Below are positions 7,419 to 14,060 of a stretch of DNA of 17,784 nucleotides, one piece after another; the stretch's first letter is position 1, and each line of letters starts with the position of its first letter. The position numbers were made by a program, and so were the translations under genes. The DNA is taken from the NCBI GenBank assembly GCA_045648205.1, contig JAZRNM010000025.1, positions 1-17,784 on the forward strand. Reading direction: 5' to 3'. Source of the stretch: SIG440 sp045648205 (GTDB lineage: Bacteria; Bacillota; Clostridia; Monoglobales; Monoglobaceae). Under the pieces are notes generated by a model that was not told the origin of the DNA, made no database searches, and saw only the letters and a program-made list of their open reading frames with translations.

Positions 7419-8312
7419 ATGAAAGCTTATACCTATTGTGATTTAAAAAAGGATATTCTGAGATTATCAGAGAAGTTTCCCCATATGGAATATGGCAAAA
7501 TTGGTGTGTCTGTGTGGGACAAGGAACTGTTTTACATAAGACTCGGTCACGGCAAAAAGGCAATTTCGTATAATGGCGCTCATCACGGAATGGAATGGAT
7601 AACCTCTGCAATGCTGATGAGATTTGCGGAGGAATACCTGACCGCAGAGCGCGATGGACAAAGTCTCAGAGGATTCTCGGTCAGAGCACTCAGCGAGAAA
7701 ACTTCATTATATATAATACCAATGGTCAACCCTGACGGAGTGGAGCTTGCAACGGGGGACTTGCCAACGGAGATTGAAACAGAGGAAAAGGAACGTCTCT
7801 TGGAATGGAACGGCTCGGCGGACTTTTCAAGATGGCAGGCAAATGCAAATGGGGTGGATTTGAACCACAATTATGACGCAATGTGGGAAAGGTCAAAGGG
7901 GATGGAAGAAGAATATGGCATTTTGGGGCCAGGCAAAACAAGATTTTCGGGAACCGCACCCTTTTCAGAACCTGAGAGCTTTGCACTTGCCCGCTTTACG
8001 GAGGAAAAGGATTTTGGCCTGACAATTGCATTCCACAGCCAGGGCAAGGTGATTTATCAGGGATTTCAGGACAAAGAACCGCCCCTGTCATTGAAAATTG
8101 CAAAAGCATTTGAAAGGATTTCTCCATACAGACTGGATTACACCGAGGGAATGGCATCTTTTGGTGGTTATAAGGACTGGTTCGTGGATAAATTCAACCG
8201 CCCGGGCTATACCATTGAGGTGGGTGAGGGCAGAAATCCGCTACCTTTTGGCGATTTAGATAATATATATAAGGAAACTTTGCCGATTCTGCTTGGTGCA
8301 ATGACGGTTTGA
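7419..8312 (+). CDS. M14-family zinc carboxypeptidase/murein-peptide amidase-like protein, cytoplasmic
   Basis: A 297-residue metallopeptidase. Zinc ligands are H56 and E59 in GAHHGMEW and H206 in AFHSQG; the catalytic Glu is E267 in YTIEVGEG. PMVNPDGVEL and GTAPFSEPES are further M14 signatures. No signal peptide or membrane segment is seen, so it should act in the cytoplasm, as does the muropeptide-recycling amidase MpaA; related M14 enzymes cleave gamma-D-Glu-diaminopimelate bonds, but the substrate here is inferred. The usual Asn-Arg pair that binds a substrate C-terminal carboxylate reads Asn149-His150 (DLNHNY), so a classical carboxypeptidase activity is doubtful. A GGAGGGAAG site precedes the ATG. 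It is divergent from the fumarase gene and lies 80 bases before trmFO, which has its own promoter. Confidence 0.9.
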   Translation: MKAYTYCDLKKDILRLSEKFPHMEYGKIGVSVWDKELFYIRLGHGKKAISYNGAHHGMEWITSAMLMRFAEEYLTAERDGQSLRGFSVRALSEKTSLYIIPMVNPDGVELATGDLPTEIETEEKERLLEWNGSADFSRWQANANGVDLNHNYDAMWERSKGMEEEYGILGPGKTRFSGTAPFSEPESFALARFTEEKDFGLTIAFHSQGKVIYQGFQDKEPPLSLKIAKAFERISPYRLDYTEGMASFGGYKDWFVDKFNRPGYTIEVGEGRNPLPFGDLDNIYKETLPILLGAMTV

Positions 8313-8326
8313 TGCACTATTCCCTC

Positions 8327-8355
8327 TTGCACCAGACGGTGAAATATGATATACT
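8327..8355 (+). promoter_or_regulatory. Extended -10 sigma-A promoter of trmFO
   Basis: TTGCAC at 8327-8332 and TATACT at 8350-8355 are separated by 17 bases. TGA directly before the -10 box makes an extended -10 element. The expected start near 8362 is about 30 bases before the trmFO ATG. Confidence 0.8.
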
Positions 8356-8392
8356 TATTTGAGAAATCAATCCCCGAAAGGAATGACATATA

Positions 8393-9709
8393 ATGAACGA
8401 AAAAAAGGTGAAAGTAATAGGCGCAGGGCTTGCGGGCTGTGAGGCGGCATGGCAAATTGCGAACAGAGGAATAATGGTGGAACTTTTCGAAATGAAACCG
8501 AAAAAATTCTCCCCTGCCCACAAAAGCCCCGACTTTGCAGAGCTTGTTTGCAGCAACTCATTCCGTGCCGATGGGATTTATAACGCGGTGGGACTTTTGA
8601 AGGAGGAGATGCGCAAGCTTGGCTCGCTCATAATGGAATGTGCCGATGCGGTGAAGGTTCCTGCCGGTGGTGCTTTGGCAGTTGACAGAGAAGCCTTTGC
8701 AAAAATGGTGACTGAGAAGATAAAGGCTCATCCAAACATAAAGGTTATCGAAGAAGAAGTGTCAGAAATCAACACCGATGAATACACTGTTATAGCGGCA
8801 GGCCCCCTTGCGTCGGAGCCTATAGTTGAAAGCATATTGAAACTGACGGGTGATGAGTCGTTGCACTTTTTCGATGCGGCGGCACCTATTGTGTCGTTCG
8901 ACAGCATTGATATGTCAAAGGCGTTCAAGGCGGCGAGATATGGCAAGGGCGGTGATGACTACATCAACTGCCCAATGAACAAGGAAGAATATCTGGCTTT
9001 TCGTGAAGCTTTGGTTTCTGCCGAGGGCGCACCCGTTCACGAGGGTGTTGAAAACCCCAAGGTGTTTGAGGGGTGTATGCCCATTGAGATTATGGCGGCA
9101 CGTGGAGTTGATACAATGCGATATGGCCCGCTCAAACCTGTGGGACTCACAAATCCCCATGACGACAGCCGTCCCTATGCGGTGGTTCAGTTGAGGCAGG
9201 ATAATGGTGCAGGAAGTATGTATAATATAGTAGGCTTTCAGACGCATCTGAAATTCGGCGAGCAAAAGAGAGTGTTTGGAATGATTCCGGGACTTGAAAA
9301 TGCGGAATTTGTCAGGTACGGTGTAATGCACCGAAACACCTATATAAACTCCCCAAAGCTTTTGACAGATAAATATAATATGAAAGAATTCCCCAAAGTT
9401 TTCTTTGCAGGACAAATAACAGGCGTTGAGGGATACATTGAGTCTGCATCCTCGGGGCTTTGGGCAGGGATTTGCGCAGCTTGTGATGTTTTGGGCAAAG
9501 ACATCCCTAACCTTTCCGCAAAAACTGCCCTGGGGGCATTGGCAAAATATGTTTCCAATCCTGCGGTGACGGATTTCCAGCCTATGAATGTGAATTTTGG
9601 AATTTTTGAAGAGCTGGGCGTGAGAATCAAGGACAAGCGTGAAAAAGCTGAAAAATATGCAGAGAGGAGCTTTGTGGAGCTTGAATCAATGATGAAGGGA
9701 TTAGAATGA
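8393..9709 (+). CDS. trmFO: Methylenetetrahydrofolate--tRNA-(uracil-5-)-methyltransferase TrmFO
   Basis: This is a cytoplasmic FAD- and folate-dependent enzyme that makes 5-methyluridine at position 54 of tRNA, the Gram-positive counterpart of the SAM-dependent TrmA. Its 438 residues match the family. The N-terminal FAD-binding site is VIGAGLAGCEAAW. Conserved cysteines are C53 in ELVCSNSFR and C228 in EGCMPIE; the latter corresponds to the catalytic Cys known in Bacillus. Later blocks include RPYAVVQLRQDN, VGFQTHLKFGEQ and GVEGYIESASSGL. The ATG at 8393 has GAAAGGA about ten bases upstream; the ATG at 8383 is out of frame. It has its own promoter. No terminator is obvious directly after it; the AT-rich S-layer promoter region follows. 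Confidence 0.97.
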   Translation: MNEKKVKVIGAGLAGCEAAWQIANRGIMVELFEMKPKKFSPAHKSPDFAELVCSNSFRADGIYNAVGLLKEEMRKLGSLIMECADAVKVPAGGALAVDREAFAKMVTEKIKAHPNIKVIEEEVSEINTDEYTVIAAGPLASEPIVESILKLTGDESLHFFDAAAPIVSFDSIDMSKAFKAARYGKGGDDYINCPMNKEEYLAFREALVSAEGAPVHEGVENPKVFEGCMPIEIMAARGVDTMRYGPLKPVGLTNPHDDSRPYAVVQLRQDNGAGSMYNIVGFQTHLKFGEQKRVFGMIPGLENAEFVRYGVMHRNTYINSPKLLTDKYNMKEFPKVFFAGQITGVEGYIESASSGLWAGICAACDVLGKDIPNLSAKTALGALAKYVSNPAVTDFQPMNVNFGIFEELGVRIKDKREKAEKYAERSFVELESMMKGLE

Positions 9710-9772
9710 TAGAACTGATGTTTCAAAAAGACTGCGAAAACTCCTAATATTATCCAAATTTGAAAAAAGGTC

Positions 9773-9801
9773 TTGACATAATTGCAAAAAGGTATTACAA
9801 T
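9773..9801 (+). promoter_or_regulatory. Promoter P1 of the S-layer gene
   Basis: A perfect TTGACA box (9773-9778) and TACAAT box (9796-9801, five of six) are separated by 17 bases. It is the most distant of three tandem promoters, roughly 275 bases before the start codon. Confidence 0.85.
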
Positions 9802-9885
9802 ATATGACGTAATATGATATTATTTTCAATATATTGTTGTTCAGAGATTTGAAAAACACAAAATCTGTTCACGAGTAAACCGAAT

Positions 9886-9915
9886 TTGACAAAAGATTTG
9901 AAAAAGTGTTACAAT
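9886..9915 (+). promoter_or_regulatory. Promoter P2 of the S-layer gene
   Basis: A perfect TTGACA box (9886-9891) and TACAAT box (9910-9915) are separated by 18 bases. It shares the TTTGAAAAA phrase seen near P1. Confidence 0.8.
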
Positions 9916-9938
9916 AATGTTACATTTTCAAAATCTGG

Positions 9939-9968
9939 TTGACATATGCGGTGTTTTGGTGATATAAT
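9939..9968 (+). promoter_or_regulatory. Promoter P3 of the S-layer gene, near-perfect consensus
   Basis: A perfect TTGACA box (9939-9944) and perfect TATAAT box (9963-9968) are separated by 18 bases, and TGA before the -10 box adds an extended element. The expected start near 9975 leaves a leader of about 105 bases. It should be the strongest promoter in the window. Confidence 0.9.
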
Positions 9969-10082
9969 CAAACCAAGTTAATGGGAGTAGTGTGTGAATG
10001 CACGTTTTCCCGGAAACAAACCATTTATTACTTTCGAAAAAAAATTAAAACATATATTATTTAAAAAAGGGAGGATTTGAGA

Positions 10083-13000
10083 ATGTATAATCTCAAAAAA
10101 GTGATTGCTTCTATCTGCGTTATCGCTATGATGCTCACAACTGTTGCTTTTGGTGCAACATACAGTGACGTTGCAGAAGATAGTGCTTACTATGAAGCAG
10201 TTGAAACACTCAACAAATTGGAAATCGTTACAGGTTTCGAAGACGGCACATTCAAGCCTGAAGATGGCGTAACAAGAGCCGAAATGGCAGCGTTAATCGC
10301 AAGAATTCAGGGATTTGGCGAAACAGCTAAGGCTAGCGCTGTTACAGGATTCAAAGATGTTCCTGCAACACACTGGGCATCAGGCTACATTGCTAATGCT
10401 GCTGGCATGGGAATCATCAACGGCTATGGCGACGGCAACTTCGGTCCCGAAGATCCCGTTCTCTATGAACAGGCTGTTAAGATGATCATGGCTACACTTG
10501 GCTACACACCTTATGCAAATGAAAACGGTGGTTACCCCGCTGGTTACCTTGCAGCAGCTCAGAGATATGATGTATCTTTGGCAGTTGCAAACGCAGCAGT
10601 AGGTACAGAAGCTAACCGTGGTACAGTTGCACAGCTCCTCGTTAACGCTATTGACACACCTTTGATGGTTCAGGCTAGATGGAGCACAGATGGTACAGTT
10701 GATTACGTTATCGCTGACGGTAACACAACAGGTTACCCCTACCAGACTCTTATGAGTGCAAACCTCGGATACGTTAAACTCCGTGGTGTTGTTACAGCTA
10801 ACCCCTTCGTTGCTGTTGGTACAGGTAAGGCAATCAACACAGAAGCTGATGCTGAAGTTAGCATCAGAATCGACGACAAGTTCGACACAATCAACAAGGA
10901 CTTCGACGCTGTAGTTGAAGGCACAACTGTAAAAGACTTCCTCGTAGGCGACACAGATGTTGCTGACTACATCGGCAGATCAGTTATCGTTTATGTTAAG
11001 AAAGTTGCTGATGACTACGTAGTAGTTTCAGTTGCTGTTGACACAAACAGAAACGAAGAACTCGTTATCAGCCTTGATGCTTATGACAGCTTCAACGGAA
11101 CTGATGAAATCGCATACTACAAAGCTGGCGCTAACACAAAGACAATCGCTAAGGTTGGTGGCGCATCAGCTATCTTCAACAACACAGGTATGAGCCTTGC
11201 ATCTGCTCTTGGCAACATCGTTGCTAACAGAGGTGGTAACATCACTCTCGTTGACAACAATGATGCTCCTGGCTATGATGTAGTTATCGTTAAGCAGGCT
11301 CAGACAGGCGTAGTTGAAGAAGTTACTGCAAAAGCAGTTTCTTTCTACAATGGTCTTTCAAAGCTCAACCTCAACATCGATGAAACAAAGGTTGTTGAAA
11401 TCATCAAGGACGGCGAAGTTATCGAAGCTAGCGAACTTGCTGAATGGGATATTCTCTCAGTTTACTGGGTAAACAAGAACTCTGACTACATCGTAGCAGA
11501 AGTTGTTGCTAACCAGGTTGTTGGAACAATCACATCTACAAAGGGTTCTACAACTTCTGCTACAACAGTAGCTTACAAAGTTGCTGACGCTTGGTATGAT
11601 GTTGCTGATGGCGTATATGACGAAGGCATGGAAATCGGTGCTGGCGGTACATTCTACGTTGATGAATTCGGCAAAATTGCTGCATTCGTAGAAGACGCTG
11701 CTCTCGCTGGCGGTGCTGCTGCTAACTACGCTTACGTAAACGGCATCAAAGTTGCTGAAGCTGATTTTGGTGGCGCAGGCAACTACGAAGTTAAAGTACA
11801 GCTCATCACAGCTGATGGCGTAGAAGTGTTCACACTCAAGAACAACGCAAAGATCAACAACGCTGACGATACAACAACAACACTTGCTGTTGAAAGCTGG
11901 GTTGGTTCAATTTCAGGCGGCACATTCACACCTGCTGCTGACAGTGCTCCTACACACCTTACAACTACAGAGTATGGCAAAGTAAGCGCTCTTGCTAGTG
12001 CAGTTGTTAAGTATGTTAAGAACTCTGCTGGTTACCTCACAACTGTTACAGTTGCTGACTTCAACAAGGCTGCTGCAGAAGCTGACTTCGCTACAGCTAC
12101 AATCGCAGGTTCAAACGAATACGATGCTGACAACTCAAGATTCATTGCTAATTCAGGTCTTGGTAATGTTGGCGGTTATGTAGAAGCTGATACAATCGTA
12201 TTCATCACAGATTCAGAAGCTGCAAACTGCAAGATCGGTACACTTGCTGACCTCGCAGACAAGAATGATTACACAATTATTGCTTCATTCAAGGATAAGA
12301 AAGCTGACTACACCAACATGATCGTTGTTGCTGCATCAGAAGTTGCTGCAACAAGCACAACAGATGCTATCGCAGTTCTTGGAGAAGTTGGCAACGCTTC
12401 AAATGATAATGGCGAAGCAATCTATGCTCTTGGATACTTCCAGAACGGTGAACTCGTAACAGCTAACACAACTGCTGATGTTGCTGCTAATGTAAGCGGT
12501 CTCAACGCTGGTGATATCGTTAAGGTTAAGGTTGATTCTGATGGTGTTGTAGTTGACATCGACGTTGTTTGGGACTTCGCTACAGCTGGTATTCGTAAGG
12601 TTGCAGGCTTCAATGCTACATCTGCTGACTACGTACTTCCTACAGCTAACTCAACACTTATCAGTGCAAACAGCACAACAGGTCAGGCATTCTACGGCGG
12701 CGTTGTAACAAACTTCGCTAAGAATTCTAAGCTTGCTACAGTTGGTGGTAAGGAAATCAAGCTTACAGCTGCTGAAAACATCTACGTAATCGATGCTACA
12801 GGCAGAAAGCTCAACATCGACACAGCTTCAGCTGGTGACTTCACATACTATGAAGAACTCTACGATGGTGATACAGCTACAATTACAGATGCTGAAGGTA
12901 AGGCTATCGTAACAAGCGTTGATGCTGATGGTCCTGACAATACACCTGATACAGCTGATGACAACGCTCCTGTTTATGGTCTTGTTAACATCGCAGATGC

Positions 13001-13100
13001 TACAGCTCAGAACTACGGTGACTGGATCTTCGCTAGATTCTACGAAGATAAGCCTGTTGACGTAATCATCGTTAAGGGTGCTGAACTCACAATCGAATAA
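10083..13100 (+). CDS. Large SLH-domain S-layer-like surface protein
   Basis: A secreted 1005-residue protein, the likely major cell-surface protein. A signal peptide covers about 1-25 (basic start, hydrophobic core, VAFGA). SLH repeats lie at about 27-79 (TRAEMA at 64-69), 90-143, and a degenerate third at 148-192. The remaining 800 residues are Ala, Val, Asp and Thr rich, very poor in Cys and without transmembrane segments; this composition is typical of S-layer assembly domains, but I recognise no named domain. The ATG at 10083 is chosen: GGGAGGA lies seven bases upstream, while an in-frame TTG at 10077 would overlap that spacing. Codon use (ACA for Thr, AAC, ATC, GAC, GTT, CTC) is much more selective than in neighbouring genes, as expected for high expression. 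Three tandem promoters precede it and a strong terminator follows. Confidence 0.93.
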   Translation: MYNLKKVIASICVIAMMLTTVAFGATYSDVAEDSAYYEAVETLNKLEIVTGFEDGTFKPEDGVTRAEMAALIARIQGFGETAKASAVTGFKDVPATHWASGYIANAAGMGIINGYGDGNFGPEDPVLYEQAVKMIMATLGYTPYANENGGYPAGYLAAAQRYDVSLAVANAAVGTEANRGTVAQLLVNAIDTPLMVQARWSTDGTVDYVIADGNTTGYPYQTLMSANLGYVKLRGVVTANPFVAVGTGKAINTEADAEVSIRIDDKFDTINKDFDAVVEGTTVKDFLVGDTDVADYIGRSVIVYVKKVADDYVVVSVAVDTNRNEELVISLDAYDSFNGTDEIAYYKAGANTKTIAKVGGASAIFNNTGMSLASALGNIVANRGGNITLVDNNDAPGYDVVIVKQAQTGVVEEVTAKAVSFYNGLSKLNLNIDETKVVEIIKDGEVIEASELAEWDILSVYWVNKNSDYIVAEVVANQVVGTITSTKGSTTSATTVAYKVADAWYDVADGVYDEGMEIGAGGTFYVDEFGKIAAFVEDAALAGGAAANYAYVNGIKVAEADFGGAGNYEVKVQLITADGVEVFTLKNNAKINNADDTTTTLAVESWVGSISGGTFTPAADSAPTHLTTTEYGKVSALASAVVKYVKNSAGYLTTVTVADFNKAAAEADFATATIAGSNEYDADNSRFIANSGLGNVGGYVEADTIVFITDSEAANCKIGTLADLADKNDYTIIASFKDKKADYTNMIVVAASEVAATSTTDAIAVLGEVGNASNDNGEAIYALGYFQNGELVTANTTADVAANVSGLNAGDIVKVKVDSDGVVVDIDVVWDFATAGIRKVAGFNATSADYVLPTANSTLISANSTTGQAFYGGVVTNFAKNSKLATVGGKEIKLTAAENIYVIDATGRKLNIDTASAGDFTYYEELYDGDTATITDAEGKAIVTSVDADGPDNTPDTADDNAPVYGLVNIADATAQNYGDWIFARFYEDKPVDVIIVKGAELTIE

Positions 13101-13121
13101 TCTGAGTTAAATTAGATTTTC

Positions 13122-13152
13122 AAAAGAGACGACTTCGGTCGTCTCTTTTTTT
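13122..13152 (+). terminator. Intrinsic terminator of the S-layer gene with UUCG tetraloop
   Basis: A perfect 12-bp stem (13122-13133 with 13138-13149) is closed by the very stable C(UUCG)G tetraloop and followed by a T-run. It lies about 20 bases after the stop codon. Confidence 0.97.
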
Positions 13153-13257
13153 GTCGCGAACAAGAAGGGACTCCTGTGGTGGTTTGGGAGGAGAATGTGC
13201 AGAGATAGGGGCAAATTGGTAGCGTCAAAAAAACTCCTGAAAATACCATATTCGCTA

Positions 13258-13286
13258 TTGCTTTTTGTGTTGTTTTTTGGTATTAT
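13258..13286 (+). promoter_or_regulatory. Sigma-A-type promoter of the 96-residue unknown gene (and perhaps the tRNA)
   Basis: TTGCTT at 13258-13263 and TATTAT at 13281-13286 are separated by 17 bases. The leader holds a small GTGTG/CACAC hairpin (13294-13308). No other promoter is evident before the tRNA gene at 13684. Confidence 0.65.
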
Positions 13287-13348
13287 ATATATGGTGTGTT
13301 TTGCACACAAATACTTTTGAAAAAACACCTTGAAGGAGGTTCGTTGAT

Positions 13349-13639
13349 ATGCCGGCGAAAAAGAAAAAGGAAGAGGTTTTGACCTACAAGGGCAAGATGC
13401 TCCTCAGAAAAGGAAACGAAATTTATTACGGAGCACCAGGCGAGAAGTATATGGTGGTTTTCCGTGTGACAGAGAGTGAAAAGTTTGAGGATTTGGAGAT
13501 GTCAAAGAAGGTTGTCATTGAACTCCGAACCAATGTAGAAAACAATTCCACATTGATTAAGCAAGCAGAACGTGACGGGCTTTATAAGGCTTTTGACATT
13601 GGTTTTTTCTGGCTTGATGATGCCCTTGCAAACTTTTAA
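13349..13639 (+). CDS. Conserved-looking hypothetical protein of 96 residues
   Basis: I do not recognise a family. The start ATG has an excellent GAAGGAGG site (13332-13339) nine bases upstream, the promoter is good, and codon use resembles the genes around it, so it should be real. The protein is soluble, begins with a lysine-rich tract (MPAKKKKEE), then a beta-rich part (LLRKGNEIYYGAPGEKYMVVFRV) and an alpha/beta end (KKVVIELRTN, FDIGFFWLDDALANF). No Cys, no signal peptide and no membrane segment are present. It sits between the S-layer gene and tRNA-Arg, followed by a hairpin with only a weak T-tract. Its function cannot be inferred from the neighbours. Confidence 0.75.
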   Translation: MPAKKKKEEVLTYKGKMLLRKGNEIYYGAPGEKYMVVFRVTESEKFEDLEMSKKVVIELRTNVENNSTLIKQAERDGLYKAFDIGFFWLDDALANF

Positions 13640-13650
13640 ACAAAAACTTT

Positions 13651-13674
13651 TGGGCGGACACTCACGTCCGCCCA
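13651..13674 (+). terminator. GC-rich hairpin between the 96-residue gene and tRNA-Arg, weak terminator
   Basis: A perfect 9-bp stem TGGGCGGAC/GTCCGCCCA (13651-13659 with 13666-13674) has a six-base loop. The downstream sequence TCTATATATG is not a proper T-run, so termination would be incomplete. It ends only nine bases before the tRNA. Confidence 0.55.
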
Positions 13675-13683
13675 TCTATATAT

Positions 13684-13760
13684 GTGCCCGTAGCTCAGCT
13701 GGATAGAGTGTCAGACTCCGACTCTGAAGGTCGTGCGTTCGAATCGCATCGGGCATACCA
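13684..13760 (+). tRNA. tRNA-Arg (anticodon CCG), CCA encoded
   Basis: A complete cloverleaf: acceptor stem GTGCCCG with CGGGCAT (one G-T pair at the end), D-arm GCTC..GAGT, anticodon stem TCAGA/TCTGA with loop CTCCGAC giving anticodon CCG (reads CGG), five-base variable region, T-arm GTGCG-TTCGAAT-CGCAT, discriminator A and encoded CCA. It is 77 bases including CCA. Its 3' 29 bases are repeated 180 bp downstream. Confidence 0.96.
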
Positions 13761-13761
13761 A
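13732..13761 (+). repeat. Direct repeat copy 1: 3' end of tRNA-Arg (attL-like)
   Basis: These 30 bases cover the T-arm, the 3' acceptor strand, CCA and one further A of the tRNA. They are identical to 13912-13941, exactly 180 bp away. Such duplication of a tRNA 3' end is the usual footprint of a site-specific integration or of a local duplication. Confidence 0.95.
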
Positions 13762-13765
13762 GAAG

Positions 13766-13793
13766 AAATCCTGTCAATCGACGGGATTTTTTG
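13766..13793 (+). terminator. Terminator directly after tRNA-Arg
   Basis: A 10-bp stem (13766-13775 with 13780-13789, one T-G pair) with loop AATC runs into a T-run. It starts five bases after the CCA and lies within the insert between the tRNA 3'-end repeats. Confidence 0.85.
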
Positions 13794-13816
13794 CATACAG
13801 ACGCACTCCAAGGTGT

Positions 13817-13901
13817 AAAACGCTCTGCGTTTTTCTTTTATCACCAAAATGCTGTCGCATTTTGCAATCCTCCGCTAAAAACGTGCCAGCGGCACATTTT
13901 T
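13817..13901. repeat. Three tandem AAAA..TTTT palindromes
   Basis: Palindrome 1 pairs AAAACGC (13817-13823) with GCGTTTT (13827-13833). Palindrome 2 pairs CAAAATGC (13845-13852) with GCATTTTG (13857-13864). Palindrome 3 pairs 13877-13887 with 13891-13901, with one mismatch. In palindrome 3 a competing pairing of CCGCT (13872-13876) with AGCGG (13888-13892) is possible. Confidence 0.8.
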
Positions 13902-13911
13902 GACGCTGCGG

Positions 13912-13941
13912 CGTGCGTTCGAATCGCATCGGGCATACCAA
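13912..13941 (+). repeat. Direct repeat copy 2: displaced tRNA-Arg 3' end (attR-like)
   Basis: An exact 30-base copy of 13732-13761 without the rest of the tRNA upstream, so it is not a functional tRNA. It is followed by its own terminator-like hairpin (13944-13985), as expected if this is the original tRNA 3' end displaced by insertion. Confidence 0.95.
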
Positions 13942-13943
13942 AA

Positions 13944-13985
13944 AGAAACGACAATTTTCGTTAGGAGATTGTCATTTCTTTTTGT
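13944..13985 (+). terminator. Terminator-like hairpin after the second tRNA 3'-end copy
   Basis: A 12-position stem with one mismatch (13944-13955 with 13968-13979), a 12-base loop and a following T-run. It is plausibly the ancestral tRNA-Arg terminator. Confidence 0.7.
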
Positions 13986-14060
13986 ACTATTCTCTTTTCA
14001 CTTTTTTCTCTTCATTCTTCACTAAAATTGTCGTTTCCAGAGAAAAGATAAGAGAGAATA
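13945..14060. repeat. Competing inverted repeats upstream of the four-helix-bundle gene
   Basis: The left arm of the preceding hairpin (13945-13958) also has a perfect 14-bp partner at 14024-14037. The region between is a polypyrimidine tract whose 13988-13995 part pairs with 14053-14060 in the following polypurine tract, crossing the 14-bp stem. There is no gene in this stretch. Confidence 0.7.

Larger units (their letters stand above)
9710..10082. other. 373-bp AT-rich regulatory region between trmFO and the S-layer gene
   Basis: No gene is visible on either strand. It holds the three tandem promoters, three copies of TTTGAAAAA (9759, 9848, 9897), a CAAAATCTG direct repeat (9859-9867 and 9929-9937), a perfect 10-bp palindrome CAATATATTG (9827-9836), and a leader of about 105 bases ending in GGGAGGA (10069-10075). 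The leader has only a weak GTTTTCC/CGGAAAC pairing (about 10003-10017) and no recognisable riboswitch. Confidence 0.75.
13762..13911. mobile_element. 150-bp palindrome-rich insert between the two tRNA 3'-end copies
   Basis: No open reading frame of note is present. It contains a tRNA-proximal terminator (13766-13793) and then three short palindromes in tandem, each with A-rich left and T-rich right arms (13817-13833, 13845-13864, 13877-13901). Between the exact direct repeats it resembles a small tRNA-targeted non-coding element or the remnant of a larger integrated element. The mobile nature is an inference; no integrase is visible. Confidence 0.45.

Noticed and set aside
10077..10082. TTG codon at 10077 as the start of the S-layer protein
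   Set aside because: It lies almost on top of the GGGAGGA site; the ATG at 10083 has a normal seven-base spacing.
9975..10082. S-layer leader as a riboswitch
   Set aside because: Only a weak short hairpin is visible and no known riboswitch motif or terminator/antiterminator pair is present.
10739..12613. Several long open frames antisense to or out of frame with the S-layer gene
   Set aside because: They arise from the repetitive Ala/Thr/Val codons of the real gene, lack ribosome binding sites and give low-complexity products.
13107..13328. 73-codon minus-strand open frame between the S-layer gene and the 96-residue gene
   Set aside because: It runs through the S-layer terminator hairpin and the promoter of the next gene, and the protein resembles no family.
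13762..13911. CRISPR array in the repeat-rich region
   Set aside because: The three palindromes differ in sequence and spacing, and the 30-bp direct repeat occurs only twice and belongs to the tRNA.
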